This document shows positions 1-9,844 of a stretch of DNA of 22,289 nucleotides, one piece after another. This DNA comes from Anaerolineae bacterium. Its GTDB lineage: Bacteria; Chloroflexota; Anaerolineae; B4-G1; SLSP01. Location of the stretch: contig JAFGSL010000128.1 of NCBI GenBank assembly GCA_016934645.1, forward strand, positions 1-22,289. The letters run 5' to 3'. The notes under the pieces are model-generated. The model made no database searches. It saw only the letters and a list, made by a program, of their open reading frames with translations, and had not been told where the DNA came from. A program made the translations under genes and the position numbers. The first letter of the stretch is position 1. Every line of letters begins with the position of its first letter.

Positions 1-84
1 AAGCTAAATAACTTTCCCATTGGCGGTGCTTTCTATACCCGCTTTCAGTTTGAATTGGGACAGTTATTTGGTACCTATTCCTAA
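1..84 (+). other. Possible 3' end of an unidentified CDS running in from the left
   Basis: Frame 1 is open from the first base and ends at a TAA at 82-84, giving 27 residues ending LGQLFGTYS. I do not recognise the family. The tail could belong to a transposase or any other gene, or be chance, since 27 open codons are weak evidence. The stretch is more AT-rich than the rest of the window, and no start can be seen. Confidence 0.2.
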
Positions 85-148
85 ATACACCAGGAGCTTC
101 CTTCAAACCAATTAGGTTAGTATGGAAGTATTATAGCGCACTTTTTGA

Positions 149-243
149 AGACTACAAAAGCCTCACAAGGCATCTAGTTGAGCGACTATCTGCTTTGAAC
201 TTGAGGTTTACCAGCATAGTACTTGCTGAGACTTTTGTAGTCT
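149..243. repeat. Inverted repeat downstream of the MacB-type permease
   Basis: The arms agactacaaaagcctca (149-165) and tgagacttttgtagtct (227-243) pair over 17 bases with one mismatch, separated by 61 bases. The right arm ends five bases before the stop codon of the permease gene, so the minus-strand transcript could form this stem just after translation ends. There is no clear U-tract after the stem, so it is either a weak or Rho-assisted terminator, a 3' stabilising structure, or a small dispersed repeat. The rest of 85-247 holds nothing else I can name. Confidence 0.5.
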
Positions 244-247
244 GATT

Positions 248-1483
248 TTATTCGTATCGTAGAGCATCGATGGGGTTGAGGGCGGCAGCGCGCTGTGCGG
301 GATAGATGCCAAAGAACAGACCAACGGCGGCGGAGAACGCCGTTGCCAACAATACCGCGTTGAGTGTGATGACGGCGCGGAATCCCTCATCGCGCAACAC
401 GTAAGAGACGACCGATGCACCGGTTGCCCCGAGTAAGATGCCGATGATCCCGCCGACCAGGGAGAGCATCACAGCCTCGGTCAGAAACTGCGCGAGGATG
501 TCGCGTTTACGCGCTCCTACAGCCTTGCGTAACCCAATCTCACGAGTGCGTTCGGTGACGGAAACGAGCATGATGTTCATGATGCCGATCCCGCCGACGA
601 GCAGGCTGATGCCAGCAATTGCTCCCAGGAAGACGGTAAGCACGCCCGTGATCTGCTGGAAGGTGCCGATGATCTCGGATTGGCTGATGGCGGTGAAGTC
701 GTCCGGGTCACCAGGGGCGATGCGGTGACGCTGCCTCAGGATTTGCGAGACTTCTTCGATGGCGGCATCCATCCGATCCTCGGCAACAGCCTGGACGTAA
801 ATGAACGTGAGGCGCGGTTCACCCGTGTTGGTCCGGCGCGGGAAGATGCGGCTGAGTGCCGTGTTGAGGGGGATGAAGATGATTTCATCCTCACTCCTGA
901 AGTTGCTCCCGCCGCGTTCCTCCATCACGCCTACCACGCGGAACGGCACGCCGTTGATGCGGATGATTTCCCCGCTTGGGTCGGGTAAGTCGGGGAAAAA
1001 GTAATCGGCGGTCTTTTTACCTAGAATGGCGATGCGCGCTTGTCCCTGGTTATCTCCCGGAGTGATGAAGACGCCGGTTTTTGTAGCCCAGTCGCGCACG
1101 GCAGCGTAATCTTCGGTGACACCGTTGACATCCACGGCTCGATCTTTGCCGGGGGTGGTGATGCGTGCAGTTCCTTGAATGGTCGGCGCAACGCGCAGGA
1201 CGTGCGGTGCTTCGGTAACGTTACGCATCGCTTCGGCGTCTTTCATCGTCAGATAGGCCGGTCGACGTAGCTCCTGATCGAACGATCCTGGGATGATGAA
1301 GAACAGATTGCTGCCGATAGACTGAAACTGCTTGGTGATGTATTCCTGTACGCCCTCACCCGCCGACATCAGTGTGATGACCGCGCCGACGCCGATGATG
1401 ATACCTAACATCGTCAAGGCCGCGCGCATCTTATTAGCCGAGAGCGCCTTAAGTGCCAGGCGTAGGCTTTCCCAGAACTTCAT
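248..1483 (-). CDS. MacB-type ABC transporter permease
   Basis: A 411-residue inner-membrane permease of the MacB/FtsX-like family. It would move a substrate, such as a drug, peptide or lipoprotein-type cargo, by mechanotransmission rather than through a classical channel. The N-terminus ([22 protein letters not shown]) is the family hallmark: a short cytoplasmic helix, then a first membrane segment at about residues 22-42. A large extracytoplasmic domain follows (about 45-280), then three C-terminal membrane segments at about 283-310, 335-360 and 375-400. The conserved [20 protein letters not shown] cytoplasmic loop is present. The ATG overlaps the stop of the upstream ATPase gene by four bases (ATGA), so the two are translationally coupled. 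It is the last gene of the efflux operon. The substrate cannot be inferred. Confidence 0.93.
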   Translation of the reverse strand: MKFWESLRLALKALSANKMRAALTMLGIIIGVGAVITLMSAGEGVQEYITKQFQSIGSNLFFIIPGSFDQELRRPAYLTMKDAEAMRNVTEAPHVLRVAPTIQGTARITTPGKDRAVDVNGVTEDYAAVRDWATKTGVFITPGDNQGQARIAILGKKTADYFFPDLPDPSGEIIRINGVPFRVVGVMEERGGSNFRSEDEIIFIPLNTALSRIFPRRTNTGEPRLTFIYVQAVAEDRMDAAIEEVSQILRQRHRIAPGDPDDFTAISQSEIIGTFQQITGVLTVFLGAIAGISLLVGGIGIMNIMLVSVTERTREIGLRKAVGARKRDILAQFLTEAVMLSLVGGIIGILLGATGASVVSYVLRDEGFRAVITLNAVLLATAFSAAVGLFFGIYPAQRAAALNPIDALRYE

Positions 1484-2238
1484 GCGGTAGCCTCCTCGTC
1501 AGCCAGCCTGGCCCAGATCGGTTCGGCGACGATTTCCTCTTTGAGCACTTTCCCGTCGAAGAGGTGGATGACGCGCTGGGCGTGATGGCCGATGCGCGGG
1601 TCGTGCGTCACTAGAACGATGGTGATACCATGCTCGTGGTTGAGTTGTTGGAGGATGTGCATAACTTCCGCACCAGAGGCGCTATCCAGGTTGCCGGTCG
1701 GCTCGTCAGCCAGGATGATGGCGGGTTCGTTGACCAGCGCGCGGGCAATGGCGACGCGCTGCTGTTGTCCGCCGGAAAGCTCGTTAGGCGTATGGTGCAT
1801 TCGGTCTCCTAACCCGACGGCTTCTAACACCTCTTTGGCGCGCGTGCGCCGCTCGCGCGTGCTGGTTCCAGCGTAGACGAGAGGGAGCATAACGTTGTCC
1901 AACGCGGTTGTGCGCGGAAGCAGGTTGAAGCTTTGGAAGACAAAACCCACTTTGCGATTGCGCACCATGGCCAGGTCATCGTCGCTCATTTTGCTCACGT
2001 CTTTGCCATCGAGTGTGTACTGGCCCCACGTTGGCTGATCCAGGCAACCCAGGATGTTCATCAGTGTGGATTTCCCGGAGCCGGACGGCCCCATGATTGC
2101 CACAATTTCTCCCTGATTGACACCAAGTGAGACGCCGCGCAGGGCATGGACCTCGTTCTCGCCCATTTTGTAGACCTTGTGCATGTCGTTGATCCAGATG
2201 ACGATGGGCGCATGCTGTTCCGCTTTACCTTTGACCAT
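1480..2238 (-). CDS. MacB/LolD-type ABC transporter ATP-binding protein
   Basis: A cytoplasmic ATPase of the MacB/LolD/FtsE group that powers the downstream permease. From the chosen start it has 252 residues. Walker [10 protein letters not shown] is at about 50-58, the Q-loop at about 102 (FQSFNLLP), the signature LSGGQQQR at about 154-161, Walker B with catalytic Glu (IILADEP) at about 174-180, and the switch His in VTHD. All catalytic motifs are intact. I start at the ATG at 2238 because AGGAA (2245-2249, read on the minus strand) sits six bases before it; a GTG at 2244 would directly abut that ribosome site. The upstream adaptor gene stops about ten bases before, and the permease start overlaps the end of this gene, which supports one transcript. 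Confidence 0.93.
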   Translation of the reverse strand: MVKGKAEQHAPIVIWINDMHKVYKMGENEVHALRGVSLGVNQGEIVAIMGPSGSGKSTLMNILGCLDQPTWGQYTLDGKDVSKMSDDDLAMVRNRKVGFVFQSFNLLPRTTALDNVMLPLVYAGTSTRERRTRAKEVLEAVGLGDRMHHTPNELSGGQQQRVAIARALVNEPAIILADEPTGNLDSASGAEVMHILQQLNHEHGITIVLVTHDPRIGHHAQRVIHLFDGKVLKEEIVAEPIWARLADEEATA

Positions 2239-2247
2239 AGGCACTTC

Positions 2248-3657
2248 CTAGCGTCCCGTAGACGGTGGCCCTTGCATATCCAAGAGGCTGCGCGTTTCCG
2301 TGACCAGGGCCACGGCTGCGCCTTCTGGTAGCCCGGAGGTGATGATCGTGTGCGTATCACTGCGTTCGCCAGTGGCGATGGGTGTACGCACGGGAACGCC
2401 ATCTACAATGCGATAGACGTACGTTTCGCCGCTCTCCTGGTCGGTGCGCACGGCCCAGTTGGGAACGAGGAGCACATCGCTGACAACGTCCGTTTGGATA
2501 AGGACGCTCACCGTCATACCATCCAGCACCAGCAGATCGCCGGTGCCGGCTAACTTCACGCGCACTTGATAGGTGATGACACCGCCCACATTGGTGGGCG
2601 TCGCCGCGATGCGCTCGACCGTGCCGCGTAGTGTCGTGTCTGGATAAGCATCCAGCGTGACGCTTACCGGCTGTCCTACGGCGACTTTGCCGATGTCGAT
2701 CTCATCTACGTTGACCTCGATGTACAGTTCGGAGGTGTCCAGCAGCGTGACTGCCGGCAAACCGGTGGGCGCGGCCGCACCTTCCTGAATGTTGACCGCA
2801 GCGACGATGCCATCAAAGGGTGCGATGAGGGTGGTGTTCGTCAGCCTTTCTTTGGCCTGATCCAGGCTCAATTGGGCTTGCTCGATTTGCAGTTCTGTCT
2901 GGCGGATTTTATCCGCGTCGGGGCCAGCTTGTAGATCTTCGAGGTTTTGCTGGGCTTGCCGGTAGCTCTGATACGCGGATAACCATTGGCTCTGAATCTG
3001 CTGGATCTGATATTCGGCTTTGACTTGTGTAATGCCGACATTGCCTTTGGCTTCCATATAGGCGGCGGTGACGCCCGCACCGTAAGAGAGTGGTAACCCC
3101 ATTTGATCGAGCCGATCAATCGTGCCTTCGTATGCATCCTCCATTTTGTCGGCCATATCCTGGGCCGTACGGATGCTGAGACTAGCCTGTGCTTCCGCTG
3201 CTTCCTTGCTAATGCGCGCAACTTCGAGCGATTGCGCCGCATTCTGGATCGCCAGTTCAGCCAGGTGAATGTCCTCTTCGCTGGCGGGCTTTTGCAGTGT
3301 TGCCAGGTTGACGTGTCCCTGTTCGAGCGAAATCTCTGCCTGTCGTACGGCGCGTTCGAGATCGGTCGTGCCGAGTTGTGCTAACTCCTGCCCGGCCGTG
3401 ACGTGATCGCTCAGATCAACGGATACGTAAGTGACATCCCCCGGCAATTTGAAGCTGAGGTTAACTTTCTCGTTGACAGTGACGTTGCCACTGGCGGGTA
3501 CGGCGATGGACAATTCGCCTCGTGTGACCTGCCCGGTACGCAGAATATCGGCAGTGGCGCTCTGTGATTGCATCTGTCGATTACGCCACCATAGGAAGCC
3601 CCCTATACCGGCAGCGATGACTGCCAGGATGATGATCCACGTGAATAACTTTTTCAT
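2248..3657 (-). CDS. HlyD/MacA-type periplasmic adaptor subunit (copy 1)
   Basis: A 469-residue membrane-fusion/adaptor protein of the HlyD-MacA-RND adaptor superfamily, anchored by one N-terminal membrane segment (about residues 5-24) with the bulk outside the membrane. The order is: first half of the lipoyl/barrel-sandwich domain (about 45-105), a long alpha-helical hairpin (about 105-265), the second lipoyl half (TLIAPFDGIVAAVNIQEG), and a beta-barrel with EIDIGKVAVGQPV and DAYPDTTLRG. The membrane-proximal domain contains VPNWAVRTDQESGETYVYRI. A ribosome site AAGGAG lies at about 3664-3669. It is a close paralogue of the next upstream gene, so the pair probably arose by tandem duplication. 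It is expected to work with the MacB-type ATPase and permease. Confidence 0.9.
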   Translation of the reverse strand: MKKLFTWIIILAVIAAGIGGFLWWRNRQMQSQSATADILRTGQVTRGELSIAVPASGNVTVNEKVNLSFKLPGDVTYVSVDLSDHVTAGQELAQLGTTDLERAVRQAEISLEQGHVNLATLQKPASEEDIHLAELAIQNAAQSLEVARISKEAAEAQASLSIRTAQDMADKMEDAYEGTIDRLDQMGLPLSYGAGVTAAYMEAKGNVGITQVKAEYQIQQIQSQWLSAYQSYRQAQQNLEDLQAGPDADKIRQTELQIEQAQLSLDQAKERLTNTTLIAPFDGIVAAVNIQEGAAAPTGLPAVTLLDTSELYIEVNVDEIDIGKVAVGQPVSVTLDAYPDTTLRGTVERIAATPTNVGGVITYQVRVKLAGTGDLLVLDGMTVSVLIQTDVVSDVLLVPNWAVRTDQESGETYVYRIVDGVPVRTPIATGERSDTHTIITSGLPEGAAVALVTETRSLLDMQGPPSTGR

Positions 3658-3675
3658 GGCTAGCTCCTTGTGGCC

Positions 3676-5076
3676 TTATTGGCCGCCAGACATCATCAGA
3701 TCGAGTAAATCTTGTTCTTCGGCAACCAGGACTACGGTATCCCCAGCTTGCAGACCGGAGAGGATCTCGGTGGATGTTTCATTATACCGTCCCCGGGTTA
3801 TATCGCGGCGTTCGGGAACCCCATCGCTGCGCAAGACATAGCAGTATAGGACAGTTTCCCCGGTGGATTGATCCGAGCGTACCGCCCAGTTCGGCGCGAG
3901 TAAAACATCCTCGACGGTGTCGGTGTGTATTACGATGCTCGCCGTCATGCCGTCGCGAATAATAGCTCCCCCCTCTGTCCCCCCCGGGGGGGATGTAGGG
4001 GGGGAGGTGAGTCGCACTCGCAAGCGGTAGGAGATAATGCCGCCAATGTTGAGTGCGCCCGGTGCGATACTTTCGACGACACCACTGATCACGTTGCTTG
4101 GATAAGCATCCAGGGTGACATCTGCTGTCTGCTCGATGCTGATCTTGCCGATGTCGATCTCATCTACCGTAACATCCACGTAGAACTGTGAGTCATCCAC
4201 AAGCGTGAAGGCGGCTGTGCTAGCGGGTGCCTGTATCCCTTCTTGCACGTTCACCACTGCGATCTGGCCTGCAAAGGGTGCTGTCAGACGCGCCCCGTCC
4301 ATCTGGGCTTGCACCTGTTCCAGGTTCAGTTGCGCCTGTTCGATTTGCAGTTCAGCCTGGCGTATCTGCTGCTCATCTGGGCCTTCCTCGAGCTTGCGCA
4401 AGCTCTCGACTGCCTGCTCGTAACGGTTGTAGGCCGCCAACCACTGCGCCTGTGCTTGCTCTTCCGTCACCTCGGCATTCTTTCTGGCGATGTATTCCTG
4501 TTCTTCGGCGTTCTCGAATTTGCTGCGCGTGTCTTCGTTTTGCTGGTTGGTATAATCGTTGTAGGCTTGCTCGCGGGCGCGCTGCGCCTGCACGATCATG
4601 GCATCGGCGTCGGCATGCGCCGTCTGTTTGCCGATGCGCGCTACCTCGAGAGCCTGTGCTGCACTCTGGACGTTTAGGCGCGCCAGTTCCATATCTCCAT
4701 CGGCAATGGGTTTGGTGAGAATGTCGCGGTTGAGGGTTGCCTGCTCAAGAGCGATGCTGGCCTGCTGCACGGCGCGTTCTAGATCTGTCATTTCCAGTTG
4801 CGCCAGTACATCACCTGCCTGCACGCGCTGATTGGTCTGGACGTATACGCGATCAACAATTCCAATGCTATCGAAGCGTAGATCGAGTTTATTGTTGACG
4901 GCAGTGTTTCCACTGGCGACCACCGTGATGTTTAGATCGCCGCGTGTCACTTGCTCTGTGCGAAGAATATTACTGCTTTGTTGCGCGGTTGCCTGTTCAC
5001 CACGCCACCACATATACGCAGCAACGCCCCCGCCGATTAAGGCCAGGATGATGATCCACGTGAAAACTTTCTTCAT
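3676..5076 (-). CDS. HlyD/MacA-type periplasmic adaptor subunit (copy 2)
   Basis: A 466-residue adaptor and the first gene of the efflux operon, paralogous to the gene at 2248-3657 from the first residues (MKKVFTWIIILA against MKKLFTWIIILA). It has an N-terminal anchor, a split lipoyl domain, a long helical hairpin rich in Gln, Ala and Glu (about 110-260), then LTAPFAGQIAVVNVQEG, DEIDIGKISIEQTADVTLDAYP and LLAPNWAVRSDQSTGET. A GGAGG ribosome site is at 5086-5090. Residues of about 358-370 form an SPPTSPPGGTEGG insertion, encoded by a G/C palindrome, that copy 1 lacks. Two different adaptors with one ATPase/permease pair could form mixed assemblies or serve different partners. No outer-membrane factor gene is present here. 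Confidence 0.9.
   Translation of the reverse strand: MKKVFTWIIILALIGGGVAAYMWWRGEQATAQQSSNILRTEQVTRGDLNITVVASGNTAVNNKLDLRFDSIGIVDRVYVQTNQRVQAGDVLAQLEMTDLERAVQQASIALEQATLNRDILTKPIADGDMELARLNVQSAAQALEVARIGKQTAHADADAMIVQAQRAREQAYNDYTNQQNEDTRSKFENAEEQEYIARKNAEVTEEQAQAQWLAAYNRYEQAVESLRKLEEGPDEQQIRQAELQIEQAQLNLEQVQAQMDGARLTAPFAGQIAVVNVQEGIQAPASTAAFTLVDDSQFYVDVTVDEIDIGKISIEQTADVTLDAYPSNVISGVVESIAPGALNIGGIISYRLRVRLTSPPTSPPGGTEGGAIIRDGMTASIVIHTDTVEDVLLAPNWAVRSDQSTGETVLYCYVLRSDGVPERRDITRGRYNETSTEILSGLQAGDTVVLVAEEQDLLDLMMSGGQ
3968..4004. repeat. G/C homopolymer palindrome inside the adaptor gene
   Basis: The tract contains C6 (3968-3973), C7 (3979-3985), G7 (3986-3992) and G7 (3998-4004), with the perfect core tcccccccggggggga. 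It lies inside the copy 2 adaptor CDS and is translated as a Pro/Gly-rich insert on the minus strand. The other adaptor paralogue has a shorter loop here. The look is that of a small intergenic palindromic repeat that landed in frame in a tolerant surface loop. Homopolymer runs of seven are prone to slippage. Confidence 0.7.
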
Positions 5077-5106
5077 CGGAAGAATCCTCCGCTGTATTTA
5101 TGACCG

Positions 5107-5137
5107 GGGTCAGAATTGACCAGGGTCAGAATTAACC
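5107..5137. promoter_or_regulatory. Tandem operator-like repeats in the efflux operon leader
   Basis: gggtcagaattgacc (5107-5121) and gggtcagaattaacc (5123-5137) match at 14 of 15 bases with a period of 16. Each unit holds a GGTCA/TGACC-like inverted pair around a four-base centre, perfect in the first unit and imperfect in the second. They lie between the putative -10 box and the ribosome site of the first adaptor gene, where a repressor would be effective. No regulator gene is next to them. Similar strings also occur in dispersed repeats, so function is inference. Confidence 0.4.
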
Positions 5138-5142
5138 CCATT

Positions 5143-5171
5143 ATTATACTACAAAAACCCCCTAAAAGTTG
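5143..5171 (-). promoter_or_regulatory. Candidate promoter of the HlyD-MacB efflux operon
   Basis: On the minus strand a perfect TATAAT lies at 5143-5148. The hexamer 17 bases upstream (CAACTT, 5166-5171) is a poor -35, so an activator or an alternative -35 may be involved. The box sits directly after the U-tract of the mreB terminator, about 55 bases before the ribosome site of the first adaptor gene. Confidence 0.4.
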
Positions 5172-5205
5172 CGCAGAATGCACTCGCGCGGACTTTTAGG
5201 GGGTT
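5151..5205 (-). terminator. Rho-independent terminator of mreB
   Basis: The arms aaccccctaaaagt (5156-5169) and acttttagggggtt (5192-5205) are a perfect 14-base inverted repeat around a 22-base loop that itself contains GC pairs. On the minus strand the stem ends in GGGGG followed by TTTTT, the usual U-tract, and it lies about 18 bases after the mreB stop. The weaker T-run on the plus side would give little termination in that direction. Confidence 0.85.
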
Positions 5206-5222
5206 GTTTCTGGAAAACGAGG

Positions 5223-6230
5223 TTAGAGTTTGGAAAGGGTCCGTTGCAGGTAGGGGAGCAAAGCATGCGCCTTACCCGCGCCAACCGCCACACACGCCAT
5301 CGGTGCGTCGGCGACGTAGACTGGCACGCCGGTTTCTTGTGTGAGTAATTGGTCGAAGTTGCGCAGGAGCGACCCGCCGCCGATCATCGTCATGCCCCGG
5401 TCGATGATGTCGGAGGCTAGTTCAGGCGGCGTGCGTTCCAGTACCGACTTGACCATGTTGATGATGAGGGCGATCGGTTCTTCCAGGGCCTCAGCGATGT
5501 CGTCGGTTGTGATTTCGACGCTGCGCGGCAGACCGGTTACTTGGTCGCGTCCCTGGACTTCCATCCGCATGTTGTCCTCGGTGGGGAGAGCTGAACCAAT
5601 GCGAATCTTGGCTTCTTCGGCACTTGGTAGACCGAGCATCAAGTTGTATTTGCGCCGTACGTAAGCCGTGATGGTTTCGTCCATGCGCACGCCACCAACG
5701 CGGATGGCGGCGGATGTGACGACGCCATAGACGGAGAGCACGGCAGCTTCGCTGGCACCGCCACCTAGGTCGACGACCATATGTCCGCCAGGCGTGTGGA
5801 TCGGCAGCCCGGCCCCGATAGCCCCTGCCAGTGGTTCGGGGATCAGGTATGCACGGCTCGCTCCGGCTTCCAATGCGGCCTCGCGTACAGCGCGGCTTTC
5901 CACCTGTGTGACGCCAAATGGAACGGTCACGAAAACCCGTGGCTTGAACAGTCGCGTCTTGCCAATGGAACGATTGATAAAGTGGAAGAGCATCCGCTGC
6001 GTGATGCGGTAGTCAGCGATAACACCGTCGCGCAGCGGGCGACGCACTTGGATCGTCTCCGGGGCGCGGCCCATCATCGCGCGCGCCTCTTCGCCTACGG
6101 CAACGATATCGCCATTATCAATTTGTTGGGCCACGACGGAAGGCTCCTGAAGCACGATGCCTCGCCCGCGTACGTAGACCAACACATTGACCGTACCAAG
6201 ATCGATACCTATCTCTTCCACCAGTGGCAT
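5223..6230 (-). CDS. mreB: MreB/Mbl-family actin-like protein
   Basis: A 335-residue bacterial actin homologue that polymerises on the inner membrane face and organises lateral cell-wall synthesis and cell shape. The actin-fold nucleotide motifs are present: phosphate 1 IGIDLGT (residues 7-13), phosphate 2 VVDLGGGASE, the connecting segment IPEPLAGAIGAGLPI, and the adenosine motif MIGGGSLLRNF. Length is normal for MreB (about 330-350). The ATG follows GGAGAAAATA, a good ribosome site. It stands alone, with no mreC, mreD, pbp2 or rodA beside it, so it could be one of several MreB/Mbl paralogues. It is divergent from the ATPase operon and has its own terminator. Confidence 0.95.
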   Translation of the reverse strand: MPLVEEIGIDLGTVNVLVYVRGRGIVLQEPSVVAQQIDNGDIVAVGEEARAMMGRAPETIQVRRPLRDGVIADYRITQRMLFHFINRSIGKTRLFKPRVFVTVPFGVTQVESRAVREAALEAGASRAYLIPEPLAGAIGAGLPIHTPGGHMVVDLGGGASEAAVLSVYGVVTSAAIRVGGVRMDETITAYVRRKYNLMLGLPSAEEAKIRIGSALPTEDNMRMEVQGRDQVTGLPRSVEITTDDIAEALEEPIALIINMVKSVLERTPPELASDIIDRGMTMIGGGSLLRNFDQLLTQETGVPVYVADAPMACVAVGAGKAHALLPYLQRTLSKL

Positions 6231-6259
6231 TATTTTCTCCTGTCACATTTACCAGCCTG

Positions 6260-6289
6260 ATAATACACGCAATTGGGGATTTTGTCCAA
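6260..6289 (-). promoter_or_regulatory. Candidate mreB promoter
   Basis: On the minus strand TTGGAC (6284-6289) and TATTAT (6260-6265) are separated by 18 bases, a fair sigma-70-type promoter. It is about 30 bases upstream of the mreB ATG and about 20 bases from the opposite-facing ATPase operon promoter. Confidence 0.45.
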
Positions 6290-6309
6290 TGACTCCTAAA
6301 TTTTTTGTC

Positions 6310-6337
6310 TTGCTTGATAAGATTCTCTTGGTATACT
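6310..6337 (+). promoter_or_regulatory. Candidate promoter of the N-ATPase operon
   Basis: TTGCTT (6310-6315) and TATACT (6332-6337) are spaced by 16 bases, after a T-rich stretch at 6301-6309. This would give a leader of about 190 bases before atpD, containing the strong hairpin at 6399-6438. Confidence 0.45.
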
Positions 6338-6340
6338 TAA

Positions 6341-8413
<2,073 letters not shown>

Positions 8414-8417
<4 letters not shown>

Positions 8418-8716
8418 GCGTCTGGCTATGGCTCCTTGTTGGCCTTCTGGTAGGGGTGCTGAACGTCGCTACGATTGCCGGGACGGTTGGCCGGCTGCAG
8501 CGCAATGATGGGGATGTGCGTCCGCCATTGGCAGCGCTTTTCACGATAATGGGCGGCTTTGCACTGCGCCTGGCTTTATCGATACTCGTGTTGGTGATCG
8601 CGCTGCGGCATAGTGCTGCTGCGGGGTTGTTTGCTTTTGCCGGTATCTGGCTGGGGCGTTGGACGGTTTTGTTGTGGATACACGTGCCGGTAGGCCGTTG
8701 TAAAGTCGAGACTTGA
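8414..8716 (+). CDS. atpR: N-ATPase membrane subunit AtpR
   Basis: A 100-residue membrane protein with three predicted membrane segments at about residues 4-24, 40-64 and 70-90. An Arg is buried in the second segment (FALRLALSI), as in the AtpR family that is specific to N-ATPases and is thought to help assemble or stabilise the c-ring. The ATG overlaps the atpC stop (ATGA). Its place between epsilon and subunit a supports the call. The partner AtpQ, normally encoded just before it, is absent, since epsilon and atpR overlap with no space between. Confidence 0.75.
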
Positions 8717-8775
8717 ACTCTTCCTGCTGCCGCACTTGCCCTTCAGCTTTTGACTTTTGACTAAAGGACATATGT

Positions 8776-9414
8776 ATGGACGAAGTTTTTCCTAAAGTTG
8801 TATTTACGCTCTTTGATGTCATCCCCGTGCGCGACACCGTGATCTCGACGTGGGTCATGATGGTGTTGATTTTGGCCGTGGTTTACATCATCCGCCGCTC
8901 TATGCCTGAGGCGTTGGTGATGTTTATCGATTTCGTCAGTGATACCGTTTCGGATGTGCTTGGCCGTCCAGCGGAAGTGTTTCTACCTTTCCTGGGTGCG
9001 CTCATTCTCTTTCTTTTGGTAGCGAATAACTTGGCTTTGCTGCCTTTTTTGTCGACACCGACGAAGGATATCAATAGCCCCCTGGCGATGGCGCTAACCG
9101 TTTTCTTTGCCGTGCATTATTTTGGCATTCGCGAAAAAGGACTGTGGGGCTATTTCAAAGGTCTGGCGACGCCGATCTTTATGCTGCCTTTGGAATTGAT
9201 TGGCCAGTTGAGCCGCACGATGTCGTTGATGTTGCGTTTGTTCGGTAACGTGCTCAGTGGTGAGTTTATTGTCGCTGTGATTTTCTCGTTGGTGAAGCCC
9301 ATAGCGCCGCTCCCGATGATGCTTCTTGGGGCGGTTTCTGGTGTTTTGCAGGCGTATATTTTCACGATCCTGGCGTCGAGCTATATCGCTTCGGCGCTTG
9401 GAAGTGGCGAATAA
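8776..9414 (+). CDS. atpB: N-type F-ATPase subunit a
   Basis: A 212-residue integral membrane stator subunit that forms the two ion half-channels against the c-ring. The essential Arg is in SLMLRLFGNVLSGEF (Arg154), followed by a final helix with LQAYIFTILASSYIASAL. Five or so membrane helices can be read at about 22-40, 68-90, 102-116, 140-180 and 183-205. An ATG at 8772 is out of frame; 8776 fits AAAGGA at 8763-8768. It is compact, as is usual for N-type subunit a. A 59-base gap separates it from atpR. Confidence 0.93.
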   Translation: MDEVFPKVVFTLFDVIPVRDTVISTWVMMVLILAVVYIIRRSMPEALVMFIDFVSDTVSDVLGRPAEVFLPFLGALILFLLVANNLALLPFLSTPTKDINSPLAMALTVFFAVHYFGIREKGLWGYFKGLATPIFMLPLELIGQLSRTMSLMLRLFGNVLSGEFIVAVIFSLVKPIAPLPMMLLGAVSGVLQAYIFTILASSYIASALGSGE

Positions 9415-9438
9415 TTGTGGTCTGATGAAAATCTTTCA

Positions 9439-9500
9439 ACATGGATGAACAGGATATACAGGATCTGAATAGGTATCCTGTTCATCCTGTAAATCCATGT
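9439..9500 (+). repeat. Inverted repeat in the atpB-atpE gap
   Basis: The arms at 9439-9464 and 9475-9500 both begin (reading inward) with acatggat and carry permuted acaggat/gaacaggat units. They can fold into one imperfect hairpin of about 26 pairs with a ten-base loop. It is immediately followed by a very strong ribosome site, AAGGAGGAA (9511-9519), for atpE. This motif type, with repeated acaggatgaacaggat blocks, is seen as a dispersed intergenic repeat in many bacteria (from memory, not searched). It may also protect the atpE mRNA segment, as the c subunit must be made in large excess. Confidence 0.65.
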
Positions 9501-9527
9501 CACTTATTTTAAGGAGGAATAGACTAT

Positions 9528-9809
9528 ATGGCAGAGCTTGATCCTGGTACATTGGTTACGGTCGTTACGATTTTGGTTGCGGCGATAGGGATGGTGTTGG
9601 GCGCCATTCTGCCAGCGTTGGTCGAAGGCCGCGCGGTTCTCAAGGCACTTGAGGGCATGACGCGCCAGCCTGAGGCCGCTGGCGACATTCGCAATACGTT
9701 GATTATCGCTATGGCGCTCTTGGAGACGACGGCGATTTACGTTTTGCTTGTCATTCTGGTCTTAGTCTTTGCCAACCCGTTGCTGGATCGATTCTTCCCG
9801 GCGGGTTAA
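9528..9809 (+). CDS. atpE: N-type F-ATPase subunit c (proteolipid)
   Basis: A 93-residue, two-helix rotor-ring subunit. The polar loop is RQPEA (about 46-50), and the ion-binding carboxylate Glu66 is in LLETTAIY, with Thr67, Thr68 and Tyr71 matching the ESTxIY sodium motif. In helix 1, the position of the Ilyobacter sodium ligand Gln32, aligned through RQPEA, is Glu33 (PALVEGRAV). There are therefore two carboxylates per site, a feature reported for N-ATPases. Ion choice (Na+ or H+) cannot be settled from sequence alone. It has the strongest ribosome site of the operon, AAGGAGGAA at 9511-9519, in keeping with the many copies needed. Confidence 0.95.
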   Translation: MAELDPGTLVTVVTILVAAIGMVLGAILPALVEGRAVLKALEGMTRQPEAAGDIRNTLIIAMALLETTAIYVLLVILVLVFANPLLDRFFPAG

Positions 9810-9844
9810 GGGGGTGAGTGCGAATTATGGGAAAGGACTGATCT

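Noticed and set aside
149..243. Terminal inverted repeats of a complete insertion sequence
   Set aside because: The arms are only 61 bases apart with no transposase between them; a hairpin or tiny non-autonomous repeat is more likely.
9439..9500. A CRISPR-like or tandem repeat array based on acaggat units
   Set aside because: There are only two arms in opposite orientation with no regular spacers; it is a single hairpin.
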